Source: Symbiobacterium terraclitae (lineage in GTDB: Bacteria; Bacillota; Sulfobacillia; Symbiobacteriales; Symbiobacteriaceae). Taken from it: a stretch of 64,000 bases of DNA. Shown here one piece after another: positions 1-7,902 of the stretch. The stretch spans positions 1-64,000 of the forward strand of contig NZ_JAGGLG010000010.1 in NCBI RefSeq assembly GCF_017874315.1, written 5' to 3'. The position numbers and the translations under genes are program-made. The stretch's first letter is position 1. Each line of letters starts with the position of its first letter. The notes beneath the pieces are model-generated. The model searched no databases, had not been told where the DNA came from, and saw only the letters and a program-made list of their open reading frames with translations.

Positions 1-286
1 TACGGTCGATACGTCTTCTTGCTCATGCTGAAGACATTGGACACCGAACCCTTTTGCTCCTACAGAACTGGCTTACTCAGACAGGCTCCTAGCCCTTTTG
101 TACCGGCAAAATGACAAGAAAGGCTGATGAACGGTTCTCCAACCTCTTCCACGCGCCACGTACCGACGGCCGTCGGCCAGTTCGTTACGCTTATCACCAA
201 CTTTCAACAACTCACAGCGGGCAATCTGTCGGAATTGGTCCCCTCGCCTAAAATGAACCCCGTACCAAGCGAAAGGTGGGGATCGA
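1..286. other. Upstream region of the 2-oxoacid oxidoreductase operon
   Basis: This stretch is less GC-rich than the genes around it and holds no convincing gene. The open frame crossing it from 127 is a shadow of the gene starting at 287. It contains two CCCTTTTG patches, at about 49-56 and 93-100. The second belongs to a motif (TAG, two variable bases, CTTTTGTAC, 90-103) that recurs upstream of ctaC and of the DMT transporter gene. The segment probably carries the operon promoter, but I could not fix -35 and -10 hexamers with confidence. Confidence 0.5.
90..103 (+). promoter_or_regulatory. Copy 1 of TAG-N2-CTTTTGTAC element
   Basis: TAGCCCTTTTGTAC matches the elements at 17805-17820 and 46282-46297. 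Here the left arm is degenerate (TAGCCC rather than TAGTAC), so the palindrome is weak. It lies 183 bases before the first gene of the redox operon. A shared regulator binding site is inference. Confidence 0.35.
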
Positions 287-1282
287 GTGAACGGCAGTTA
301 CGAGATGCGCCTGGAGTCCATCGGCGGGCTCGGTGCCCACCTGGCCGGCCAGATCCTCGCGGAGGCCGCAGTGTTGGGCATGGGCCTGAACGGCGCCCAC
401 TTCTCCTCCTACGGATCCGAGAAGAAAGGCACCCCGGTCAAGTCTTATGTGCGCCTCTGCCCCGGGGACAGGGAGATCCGCACCACCAGCCCCGTCCGCG
501 AGCCGGACCTGGTGGCGGTCTTCCACGAGGCCCTCCTGGCCGACCCCGGCGTCACCGCGGGCCTGAGGCCCGGCGCCACCCTCATCGTCAACACCACCGC
601 CCCGGCCGCCGAGATTGCCGCCCGGGTGCCGGTGGGCGGGGTCAGGGTGATTGCCGTGGACGCCACCGGCGCCGCGGTGGCCGAGAAGACCCGCGTCAAC
701 ACCGCCATGCTCGGCGCCGTCGCCCAGGCGGCGCCCGTCCTCGAGGCCGGCGCCGTGCGGCAGGCCATCCGCGACACCTTCCAGCGCAAGTACCCGCACC
801 TGGTGGAGGCCAACCTGCGCACCTTCGACCGCTGTTTCCACCACTTCGACGAGTGCCTCTCGCCCGAGCCGGCCGACGCCGGCAGCCGTCCCGCGTCCGG
901 ACCCGTCGTCGGCTACCGCACCGCCCCGGCGGGCGGGATCCTGCCCACCCCGGGCAACACCATCGCCAAGAACATGGGCATCTCCCGCCAGGGCTTCCTG
1001 CCCGTGCTCCACCGGGAGCTCTGCGCCGACTGCGGCATCTGCGACCTGGTCTGCCCGGACTTCTGCCTGGTCTGGGAGCCCACCGGACGGACGGTGAACG
1101 GCTACCCCGGCGTGAGGCTGGTCGGCATCGACTACCAGTACTGCAAGGGCTGCCTCCACTGCGTCCAGGAGTGCCCCACCGGGGCGCTCACCAAGGAGCG
1201 GGAGATCGGCGACATCGCCGGACGCCTGCGGGTTCCCCTGTTCGGGTCCCGACCCGTGGCAGTGGCAGCGGAAGGGAGGTAG
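287..1282 (+). CDS. 2-oxoacid:acceptor oxidoreductase, fused gamma-delta (ferredoxin) subunit
   Basis: Residues 1 to about 190 match the gamma subunit of pyruvate/2-ketoacid:ferredoxin oxidoreductases (Gly-rich GGLGAHLAGQILAEAA start, YGSEKKGTPVKS). The C-terminal third is a two-cluster ferredoxin (delta) domain with Cys246/249/252/256 and Cys286/289/292/296, each followed by the usual CP or cluster spacing. Delta is normally a separate polypeptide in four-subunit enzymes, so this is a gamma-delta fusion. The GTG start at 287 is preceded by AAAGGTGGGG. The alpha-beta gene follows after 7 bases, so the two are translated from one message and form one cytoplasmic enzyme. It would pass electrons from the thiamine centre to ferredoxin. 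The exact 2-oxoacid cannot be read from sequence. Confidence 0.88.
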   Translation: MNGSYEMRLESIGGLGAHLAGQILAEAAVLGMGLNGAHFSSYGSEKKGTPVKSYVRLCPGDREIRTTSPVREPDLVAVFHEALLADPGVTAGLRPGATLIVNTTAPAAEIAARVPVGGVRVIAVDATGAAVAEKTRVNTAMLGAVAQAAPVLEAGAVRQAIRDTFQRKYPHLVEANLRTFDRCFHHFDECLSPEPADAGSRPASGPVVGYRTAPAGGILPTPGNTIAKNMGISRQGFLPVLHRELCADCGICDLVCPDFCLVWEPTGRTVNGYPGVRLVGIDYQYCKGCLHCVQECPTGALTKEREIGDIAGRLRVPLFGSRPVAVAAEGR

Positions 1283-1289
1283 CGACGCC

Positions 1290-3596
1290 ATGGCCATTCG
1301 CGCGCGTGATCTCGCCCGGGGTGCAGCGCAAGGCACCGCACGGCGCCGGCCCGCCCAGGTGGCCGGCTTCAAGTCCGGCAACGAGATGGCGGCCCTGGCG
1401 GCGAGCCAGATCAACTTCCACCTGATGGGCTATTACCCCATCACCCCCTCCACCGAGATCGCCGAGCTGCTCGACGAGATGAAGGCCGAGGGGCTGCACG
1501 ACATCGCGATGGTGCCCGCGGACGGCGAACACGGCGCCGCCGGCATCTGCTACGGCGCCTCGGTGGGCGGCGGGCGGGTCTTCAACGCCACCTCGGCCAA
1601 CGGCTACCTCTACGCCCTGGAGCAGATGCCGGTGCAGGCCGGCACCCGCATGCCCGCGGTGCTGGACCTGGTCACCCGCACCGTCTCGGGGCCGCTGGAC
1701 ATCCGGGGCGACCACTCCGACCTCTACTTCGCCCTCAACACAGGTTGGATCGTGCTGCTCGCCCGGGACCCCCAGGCGGTCTACGACATGAACATCATCG
1801 CCGTGCGCCTCAGCGAGCACCCCGACGTGCGGCTGCCGGTGATCGTCGCCTTCGACGGCTTCTTCACCAGCCACCAGAAGCGGCGGGTCTCGTTCTTCCC
1901 GGACCGGGAGCCGGTGCAGGCCTTCCTGGGGCCACGGCCGGACTTCCCCCACGCCCTGGATCCCCAGCGTCCCATCACCTTCGGCCCTTACATGAACGAC
2001 CCGGACCTCATCAACAACAAGTACCAGCTCCACCTGGCGATGGAAGCGGCCCGGCGGGTGCTGCCTGAGCTTTACGCCGAGTGGGCGGAGCTCACCGGCC
2101 GGGAGTACCGCACGGTGGACCTCTACCGCATGGAGGACGCCGAGGCGGCCGTCTTCCTGCTCAACTCCGCCGCCGAGACCGCCAAGGAGGTGGCCGACCA
2201 GCTGCGGGCCGAGGGCCGGAAGGTGGGCGTGATCAGCCTCAACGTCCTGCGCCCCTTCCCGGCGGAGGAGATCCGCCGGGCGCTGCGGAGCGTGAAGGCG
2301 GTGCTCGTGGGCGACCGGGCAGACTCGTACGGTTCCTGCGGCGGCAACCTCACCCACGAGGTGAAGGCGGCCCTGAAGGACGACCCCGAGAACCGGACCC
2401 TGGTCCTCTCCCGGGTCTACGGCCTGGGCGGCCTGGAGTTCGACCCTGCGGACGCCCGGACGTTCTTCGAAGCGGCGCTGGAGGCCGCCGAGACCGGCCG
2501 GGTCGCCGTGCCCTTCGACTACCACGGCGCCTCCCCCGCCGGTAGCGGGCAGGGGCTGCCCCCGGGACTCCCGCCACTGGACCCCGAGGCGCTGCGGCTG
2601 CCGCTGGTCCAGGTGAAGGAGGACCCCACCGGCGGCCCGCTCCAGGTGGAGCACGCCCCGCTCTGGGCGTTCCGGAACCGCCCCGGGCGCATCGCCCCCG
2701 GCCACGGCGCCTGCCCCGGCTGCGGGATCTTCCCCTCCCTCGACCAGTTCTTCCGGGCCATCTCGGGGGACGTGGTGGTCCTCTTCCAGACGGGCTGTGC
2801 CATGGTGGTGACCACGGGCTACCCCTACACGGCGCATCGGGTGACGTACATTCACAACCTCTTCCAGAACGGCGCCGCGACCCTGTCCGGCCTGGTGGAG
2901 ATGTTCCACGAGCGGAAGCGCCGGGGCGAGATCCAGGTACGGGACGACTTCACCTTCGTCATGGTCACCGGTGACGGCGGCATGGACATCGGCATGGGCC
3001 CGGCCATCGGCACCGCCCTGCGGGGACACCGGCTGATCATCCTGGAGTACGACAACGAGGGCTACATGAACACCGGGTCCCAGCTCTCCTATTCCACCCC
3101 CCTGGGCCACATGACCAGCACCAGCCACGTCGGGTCGCACCAGGCGGGCAAGTGGTTCCACCACAAGGACACGCCGCAGATCATGGCCGCCTGCCACATC
3201 CCCTACGTCTTCACCGCCGCCCAGTCCTACCCCGAGGACCTGATCCGCAAGGCCGCCAAGGCCCAGTGGTACGCCCAGAACGCGGGGCCGGTCTACGGCA
3301 AGATCCTCATCGCCTGCCCGCTCAACTGGCGGTCGGAGGAGTCGATGACGACGGAGATCCTGCAGGCCGCCGTCAACTCCTGCTTCTTCCCGCTGTACGA
3401 AATCGAGAAGGGCAAGACTCGCATCACCTACGATCCGGAGGCCCTGGGCAAGCGGGTCCCGGTGCGGGAGTGGGCCGCCCTCATGGGCAAGACCCGCCAC
3501 CTGCTGAAGGACCCGGAGCTGTTGGCCGAGATCGAGGCGGAGGTCGACCGCCGCTGGCAGCGCCTGAAGGCGATGCACGAGCACCCGCTGCTGTAG
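1290..3596 (+). CDS. 2-oxoacid:acceptor oxidoreductase, fused alpha-beta subunit
   Basis: The protein is 768 residues long. Residues about 25-420 form the alpha subunit (GYYPITPSTEIAE near the N-terminus, the substrate/CoA side). Residues about 465-750 form the thiamine-diphosphate beta subunit, with CPGCG at about 475 and the TPP/Mg motif GDGGMDIG starting near residue 561. Alpha and beta are usually two genes in this family; here they are joined by a linker of about 40 residues rich in Pro and Gly. With the upstream gamma-delta fusion the whole four-domain enzyme is made from only two genes. It oxidatively decarboxylates a 2-oxoacid to an acyl-CoA and reduces ferredoxin. The ATG start is close behind AAGGGAGGT. 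Whether it acts on pyruvate, branched-chain or other 2-oxoacids is not settled. Confidence 0.9.
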   Translation: MAIRARDLARGAAQGTARRRPAQVAGFKSGNEMAALAASQINFHLMGYYPITPSTEIAELLDEMKAEGLHDIAMVPADGEHGAAGICYGASVGGGRVFNATSANGYLYALEQMPVQAGTRMPAVLDLVTRTVSGPLDIRGDHSDLYFALNTGWIVLLARDPQAVYDMNIIAVRLSEHPDVRLPVIVAFDGFFTSHQKRRVSFFPDREPVQAFLGPRPDFPHALDPQRPITFGPYMNDPDLINNKYQLHLAMEAARRVLPELYAEWAELTGREYRTVDLYRMEDAEAAVFLLNSAAETAKEVADQLRAEGRKVGVISLNVLRPFPAEEIRRALRSVKAVLVGDRADSYGSCGGNLTHEVKAALKDDPENRTLVLSRVYGLGGLEFDPADARTFFEAALEAAETGRVAVPFDYHGASPAGSGQGLPPGLPPLDPEALRLPLVQVKEDPTGGPLQVEHAPLWAFRNRPGRIAPGHGACPGCGIFPSLDQFFRAISGDVVVLFQTGCAMVVTTGYPYTAHRVTYIHNLFQNGAATLSGLVEMFHERKRRGEIQVRDDFTFVMVTGDGGMDIGMGPAIGTALRGHRLIILEYDNEGYMNTGSQLSYSTPLGHMTSTSHVGSHQAGKWFHHKDTPQIMAACHIPYVFTAAQSYPEDLIRKAAKAQWYAQNAGPVYGKILIACPLNWRSEESMTTEILQAAVNSCFFPLYEIEKGKTRITYDPEALGKRVPVREWAALMGKTRHLLKDPELLAEIEAEVDRRWQRLKAMHEHPLL

Positions 3597-3611
3597 GAGG
3601 GAGGAACCGGC

Positions 3612-4460
3612 ATGTACCGCATCCTGAAGAAGCGCCAGCTCACCCCGGTTACAGCCCTCTACGTCATCGATGCGCCGCTGGTGGCGCGCACCGCCCGGCC
3701 GGGGCAGTTCGTGATCCTGCGGGTCGACGAGGGCGGCGAGCGGATCCCCGTCACCATCACCGACTTTGACCCCGAGGCCGGCACCGTCACCATCGTGGTG
3801 CAGCAGGTGGGCAAGACCACCCACTGGCTGGCGCAGCACGGCGAGGGCGACACCCTGGCGGACTTCGCCGGGCCCCTGGGCACGCCCGTGGCGCTGCCGG
3901 ACCGGGGGCGGGTGGCCCTCGTGGGCGGGGGCTTCGGCGCGGCGGCGATCCTGACCATCGCCAAAGAGCTGGCGAAGCGGCCCGAGGTGACGGTGGACGC
4001 CATCGTCGGCGCCCGTACCGCTTCGCTCCTGATCCTGTCCGATGAGGTCGGCGCCGTGGTCGACCGGTTCCTGCCCTGCACCGACGACGGCTCCCGGGGC
4101 TACCACGGACTGGTGACGGGCCTGCTGGAGCAGGAGATCGCGGCGGTGGGCTACGACCTGGTGATGGCCATCGGCCCGATGCCGATGATGCGGGCGGTGG
4201 CCGAGGTCACCCGGCCCCACGGCATCCCCACCTACGCCTCGATGGACCCGATCATGCTCGACGGCACCGGCATGTGCGGCGCCTGCCGGGTGCGGGTCGG
4301 CGGGCAGAACCGGTTCGCCTGCGTGGACGGCCCCTTCTTCGACGCCCACCAGGTGGACTTCGACGAGGTCACCCGCCGCAACAAGATGTACCGGCACGAG
4401 GAGCGCCTGGCCCTGGAGCGCTGGCACCAGCACCAGGGCAGCTGCGCCACGGTCGGATAA
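3612..4460 (+). CDS. nfnA: NfnA-like ferredoxin-NAD(P)+ oxidoreductase small subunit (sulfide dehydrogenase beta family)
   Basis: This 282-residue protein follows the ferredoxin reductase fold of NfnA/SudB and dihydroorotate dehydrogenase electron-transfer subunits: an N-terminal FAD beta-barrel (RPGQF near residue 35), a nucleotide domain (GGGFGAAAI near residue 106), and a C-terminal [2Fe-2S] segment with Cys222, Cys225 and Cys237. The ATG start follows AGGAGGGAGGAACCGGC. It lies 15 bases after the oxidoreductase gene and pairs with the NfnB-like gene downstream. In the Nfn complex this subunit exchanges electrons with NADH by flavin-based electron bifurcation. The neighbouring ferredoxin-reducing enzyme fits a ferredoxin-consuming role. 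Bifurcation here is inferred from family, since simple transhydrogenase or glutamate synthase-like partners look similar. Confidence 0.85.
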   Translation: MYRILKKRQLTPVTALYVIDAPLVARTARPGQFVILRVDEGGERIPVTITDFDPEAGTVTIVVQQVGKTTHWLAQHGEGDTLADFAGPLGTPVALPDRGRVALVGGGFGAAAILTIAKELAKRPEVTVDAIVGARTASLLILSDEVGAVVDRFLPCTDDGSRGYHGLVTGLLEQEIAAVGYDLVMAIGPMPMMRAVAEVTRPHGIPTYASMDPIMLDGTGMCGACRVRVGGQNRFACVDGPFFDAHQVDFDEVTRRNKMYRHEERLALERWHQHQGSCATVG

Positions 4461-4474
4461 GGGGGGCGGGCAGC

Positions 4475-4657
4475 ATGGCGATGAGCAGACTGAGCAAGTT
4501 GCCTTGCTGCGCCAGCGCCGGCGGCGGCCCGAACCCCGTGTCGACGAGCGGTCTGAGCACGCGGTCCCGCTTCGCCAGCGCCGGATGCGGCCCGAGCCCC
4601 CTGTCGGTCAGCATATCCAGCCACGCCCGGAAGGAGGCCCGATCCCCATGGCGATGA
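4475..4657 (+). CDS. Putative 60-residue repeat peptide between nfnA and nfnB
   Basis: An ATG at 4475 sits 4 bases after a GGGGGGCGGG ribosome site and opens a 60-codon frame ending in a TGA that overlaps the first codons of nfnB. The peptide is two 21-residue units of the form LS-x5-ASAG-x-GP-x-P-x-S-x-S, with Cys-Cys in the first unit and one Cys in the second. I do not recognise it. The first ten bases of this frame (4475-4484) are repeated exactly at the nfnB start (4648-4657). It may therefore simply be the ancestral nfnB start codon, cut off from its gene by the insertion, rather than a functional gene. Confidence 0.3.
   Translation: MAMSRLSKLPCCASAGGGPNPVSTSGLSTRSRFASAGCGPSPLSVSISSHARKEARSPWR
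4487..4612 (+). repeat. Two tandem copies of a 63-bp unit inside a 173-bp insertion
   Basis: Positions 4487-4549 and 4550-4612 align without gaps with 47 of 63 bases identical; both contain CTGAGCA, GCCAGCGCCGG and GCGGCCCGA. The segment is bounded by the 10-bp direct repeat ATGGCGATGA at 4475-4484 and 4648-4657. Without it, nfnA and nfnB would be 14 bases apart with their own ribosome site. This looks like an insertion or slipped duplication that separated the two genes and supplied a new AAGGAGG (4631-4637). Confidence 0.75.
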
Positions 4658-6066
4658 TCAGCCTGAAGAAGCAGCCCATGCCCCAGCAGGAGCCGAAGGT
4701 GCGGGCCACCAACTTCGCGGAGGTCCCCCTGGGCTACACGCTGGAGATGGCGGTGCATGAGGCGACCCGCTGCCTGCAGTGCCAGGACCCCCAGTGCGAG
4801 AAGGGCTGCCCGGTATCGGTGCCGGTGCGTGACTTCATCGGGCTCCTGGCCCAGGGGCGGCTGGAGGAGTCGATCCGGACGATGAAGGCGGTCAACCGGC
4901 TGCCGGCGATCTGCGGCCGGGTCTGCCCCCAGGAGGAGCAGTGCGAGGCCCGCTGCGTGCTGAACCGCAGCGGCCGCCAGCCCGTGGCCATCGGCCGGCT
5001 GGAGCGCTTCATCGCCGACTGGGAACGGGAACACGGGTGGGTGGCGGCCGATCCGCCCGAGCGCCGCCCCGAACGGGTGGCGGTGATCGGTGCCGGTCCC
5101 GCCGGGCTCACCTGTGCCGGGGACCTGGCGGCCATGGGCTACCAGGTGACGGTCTTCGAGGCCCTGCACGCCCCCGGCGGCGTGCTGACCTACGGCATCC
5201 CCGAGTTCCGCCTGCCCAAGGACATCGTCTACGCCGACGTGGCCCGCCTCGAGGCTATGGGCGTCGAGTTCCGCTACAACGTGGTCGTGGGCCGCACGGT
5301 CACGGTGGACGCCCTGCTGGACGAGCTGGGCTACGACGCGGTCTTCATCGGCACCGGTGCGGGGCTGCCCAAGTTCCTGGGCATCCCCGGCGAGAACCTG
5401 GCCGGCGTCTACTCGGCCAACGAGTTCCTCACCCGGATCAACCTGATGCGGGCCTACCGCTTCCCCGAGTACGACACCCCGGTGAAGGTGGGCAAGCGGG
5501 TCGCGGTCATCGGCGCCGGCAACACGGCCATGGACGCCGTCCGCACCGCCCTGCGCTCCGGCGCCGAGCGGGCGATGATCGTCTACCGGCGCACCGAGGC
5601 GGAGATGACCGCCCGGGCCGAAGAGTACGAGCACGCCCTGGAGGAGGGCGTCGAGTTCTACTGGCTCACCAACCCGGTGAAGGTGCTGGGCAACAGCGAG
5701 GGCTGGGTGAAGGGGCTGGAGTGCGTCCGGATGGAGCTGGGCGAGCCGGACGAGTCCGGCCGGCGCCGTCCCGTACCCGTGCCCGGGTCCGAGTTCGTGC
5801 TGCCCTGCGATACGGTGATCCTGGCCCTGGGGACCACACCGAACCCGATCCTGATCAACGCCACGCCAGGTCTCGAGACCAACCGCCGGGGCTGCGTGGT
5901 CGCCGACGAGGAGACCGGCGCCACGTCCCGCCCGGGCGTCTTCGCCGGCGGCGACGTCGTCACCGGCGCCGCCACGGTGATCCTGGCGATGGGCGCCGGG
6001 CAGCGCGCCGCCCGGGCGATCCACCGGTACCTGGACGAGAAGCGCCAGGCCGCCGCGGCCGATTAG
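4648..6066 (+). CDS. nfnB: NfnB / homotetrameric glutamate synthase-like FAD-NADP oxidoreductase
   Basis: The 472-residue protein has the layout of GltD/NfnB/SudA enzymes. The N-terminal [4Fe-4S] domain has Cys42, Cys45, Cys50, Cys54 and Cys89, Cys93, Cys99, Cys103. An FAD site (VIGAGPAG) follows near residue 146 and an NADPH site (VIGAGNTAMD) near residue 286. I chose ATG 4648 because AAGGAGG lies at 4631-4637 and the family N-terminus begins here; the upstream 48 codons are the repeat insertion. Paired with NfnA it would couple NADPH, NADH and ferredoxin. Databases often name lone members NADPH-dependent glutamate synthase, but the large glutamate synthase subunit is not nearby, which favours an Nfn-type role. 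Confidence 0.87.
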   Translation: MAMISLKKQPMPQQEPKVRATNFAEVPLGYTLEMAVHEATRCLQCQDPQCEKGCPVSVPVRDFIGLLAQGRLEESIRTMKAVNRLPAICGRVCPQEEQCEARCVLNRSGRQPVAIGRLERFIADWEREHGWVAADPPERRPERVAVIGAGPAGLTCAGDLAAMGYQVTVFEALHAPGGVLTYGIPEFRLPKDIVYADVARLEAMGVEFRYNVVVGRTVTVDALLDELGYDAVFIGTGAGLPKFLGIPGENLAGVYSANEFLTRINLMRAYRFPEYDTPVKVGKRVAVIGAGNTAMDAVRTALRSGAERAMIVYRRTEAEMTARAEEYEHALEEGVEFYWLTNPVKVLGNSEGWVKGLECVRMELGEPDESGRRRPVPVPGSEFVLPCDTVILALGTTPNPILINATPGLETNRRGCVVADEETGATSRPGVFAGGDVVTGAATVILAMGAGQRAARAIHRYLDEKRQAAAAD

Positions 6067-6122
6067 GCGAACGTGGCGGACCAACCGAAGCCCGGCGTGC
6101 GAGGCGGGCCGAACCACGTGCA

Positions 6123-6157
6123 GCGACGCCCCCGGTCTCTCGGACTGGGGGCGTCGC
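6123..6157 (+). terminator. Hairpin after nfnB
   Basis: A 15-bp stem (GCGACGCCCCCGGTC and its complement with one G-U pair) with a TCTCG loop lies 57 bases after the nfnB stop. No T-run follows, so it is a terminator-like or bidirectional hairpin between convergent units. Confidence 0.6.
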
Positions 6158-6200
6158 CCGCGCGATGTGGTGTCGCCGTTCACGTGGCGACAAGGCTTGG

Positions 6201-6859
6201 TTAAGCCTGAGGCTTTTCCCACACGACGCCCATGAACGGTCCGAGACGGGTGAACGTACAGCCGGGCAGCTCGCCGCCGTACACCTCCTGAAACCCGCTC
6301 GGTGAGAGGTACCGGTCTGCGGCCAGGTGATCGAGCCACTCGCCGGATGTGCGAAACCGCAAGAGCCGCCGGGCCGTCCGCCATCCATACCGAAACACGT
6401 CCGGCAGGAACTCCTGCCAGGCCCCGACCACGTATATCCAACGGGCTGGCGTAGGCACGTCAGACGGAGCATCGCCTTAAGCCTGCGCAGGACGGCGGGC
6501 ACGTCGGTCAGGTGGTGGAAGGTTGTCCGGCTGACGATGTAGTCGAAGGTGGCATCCAGCCGCAGGTCGTTGGCGTCCATGCGCAGGTAGGTGAGATTGG
6601 CCGCACTGCGTCTTACGCGGGCGATGGCCAGCATTTCGGAGGAAATGTCCACACCGACGACCTCGTCAAACCACCTCGCCAGTTCGAGGGTCAGGATGCC
6701 CGACCCGCACCCGACGTCCAGGGCCGCCCCGCGCACTGCGGGCAGGTGGCGCAGGAAGAAGTCGTGATCAGGCCTAAGCGAGGCCTCGAAGTCGTACTCC
6801 ACGGCAACAGGGTCGAACTGAGCTGTTACCTGTAGCCCGTCTAAACCGTGGATGTCCAC
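6201..6859 (-). pseudogene. SAM-dependent methyltransferase, frameshifted
   Basis: The N-terminal part starts at GTG 6859 behind GGAGGTG and shows the class I methyltransferase core: LDVGCGSG (motif I), GVDISSEML (motif II) and the FDYIVSRTTFHHL region. Reading then has to shift frame near 6455-6475. After the jump the sequence continues as a plausible methyltransferase C-terminus to a stop at 6201, ending FMGVVWEKPQA. The joint also lacks the usual post-motif IV strand, so about 40 bases seem to have been lost as well as the frame. No single frame encodes the whole protein. Sequencing error is possible, but the missing segment argues for a real deletion. The relative is a small-molecule methyltransferase of unknown substrate. 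Confidence 0.75.
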
Positions 6860-7143
6860 CCAACACACCTCCGTCTCCGCACGCCGCGGCCATTTCGCCA
6901 CTCACTGTGCGCGAGCCTGGCCACCCGTTCCCTGGCGCGCTTCTCCTGCCCCGTACAACGTGCGAAGCTCGCCCCGCGTTACGGTGGCATCGGCCGGTCG
7001 GTCCACGTGACGGCTGTGGCCATGCCTTCGCGCGGCTTGGCCATGGCGCCTGGGCAGCAACCTGTCGAGGCTTTACGTTTCAGGACGGATCAGCCAAAAT
7101 GGGCTCATGGAGTCGGTAGGTTCCGGTAAGGAGGCATCCCAGC

Positions 7144-7626
7144 TTGGCCGAGAGCAAGGGTTCGAACTCAGGGACCCAGGGGTGCCAGCGGCCTGATCGC
7201 CGGTGCCCCGAGTGCGGCGCCCCGGCGGTGGACGGGATGGACTGCTTCGAGCAGTTGGGCTGGCTGATCGGCTGGGAGCAGTGGGATCCCGAACTGGCGG
7301 CGCTGCACTTCGTTACGGTCGCATCATACAACCTCCAACATCCCGCCCAGTTCTACCCAGAGGTGCTGAGCGAGCTGCGGAAAGCGCTCATCGCTCACCT
7401 GGACCACGGCCTGCCCTGGTCCGAGATTCGCAAGAGAGTAGGCAACCTGTTCGCGGGCAATACCCGGGTCAGACGCCCCGAGGCCGAGCGCAAGCCGGTG
7501 CTGCTCCACTGGCCGATGACCATTGCCGACGTGTACCTGCCCGACAAGCCCGAGGGCGCGGCTGACCGGGTGCGCGCGTGGGCAGCATCCATCCGGGCAG
7601 AGCTTGAGCGCGAGCAGCCCCAATGA
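7144..7626 (+). CDS. DUF5946-like protein
   Basis: This 160-residue soluble protein starts at TTG 7144, nine bases after AAGGAGG (7128-7134). It opens with a CPECGAP zinc-ribbon-like pair; a central HFVTVASYNLQHPAQF block and a WPMTIADVY block near the C-terminus are typical of the DUF5946 family. Only one CxxC pair is visible, so metal binding is uncertain. No enzymatic role is known to me. It stands alone, convergent with the small membrane protein gene across a hairpin. Confidence 0.65.
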   Translation: MAESKGSNSGTQGCQRPDRRCPECGAPAVDGMDCFEQLGWLIGWEQWDPELAALHFVTVASYNLQHPAQFYPEVLSELRKALIAHLDHGLPWSEIRKRVGNLFAGNTRVRRPEAERKPVLLHWPMTIADVYLPDKPEGAADRVRAWAASIRAELEREQPQ

Positions 7627-7638
7627 CCGGATGCAGAA

Positions 7639-7670
7639 CGCCGCCGGCAGGACCAATCCCGCCGGCGGCG
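7639..7670. terminator. Bidirectional hairpin between convergent genes
   Basis: CGCCGCCGGC (7639-7648) and GCCGGCGGCG (7661-7670) form a perfect 10-bp stem with a 12-base loop between two genes that end towards each other. Confidence 0.7.
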
Positions 7671-7675
7671 TCGCG

Positions 7676-7891
7676 CTACCCATTCGAGTCGGTCCGGCCG
7701 TCTTTCGACCTTCCCCGGTTCTCCAGCGCCCTGACAAGCCGCCAGAACAGATAGACCCCCGCGACAAGCGCCCCCCGGGTCACCAGCCAGTCGACGACCA
7801 CGACCACTTCCGGGGCCCCCACCAGCATGATCACAAGGGTGATCACCACAACCGCCAGGATTCCATACAGCGTGGTCTGCTCGGGCGACAC
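7676..7891 (-). CDS. Small two-helix membrane protein
   Basis: A 71-residue protein starts at GTG 7891 behind AGGGGGG, only 11 bases after the stop of the sigma-54 response regulator gene. It should therefore be the last member of that operon. It has two hydrophobic helices (about residues 8-26 and 28-50) and a charged tail (NRGRSKDGRTDS). I do not recognise a family. The position suggests a link to the sensory system, which is inference only. Confidence 0.6.
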   Translation of the reverse strand: MSPEQTTLYGILAVVVITLVIMLVGAPEVVVVVDWLVTRGALVAGVYLFWRLVRALENRGRSKDGRTDSNG

Positions 7892-7902
7892 GCACGTCCC
7901 CC

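Noticed and set aside
1188-4433. 1081-residue minus-strand frame opposite the oxidoreductase genes
   Set aside because: Shadow frame of strongly supported plus-strand genes; composition is His/Gly/Val-rich shadow sequence with no domain.
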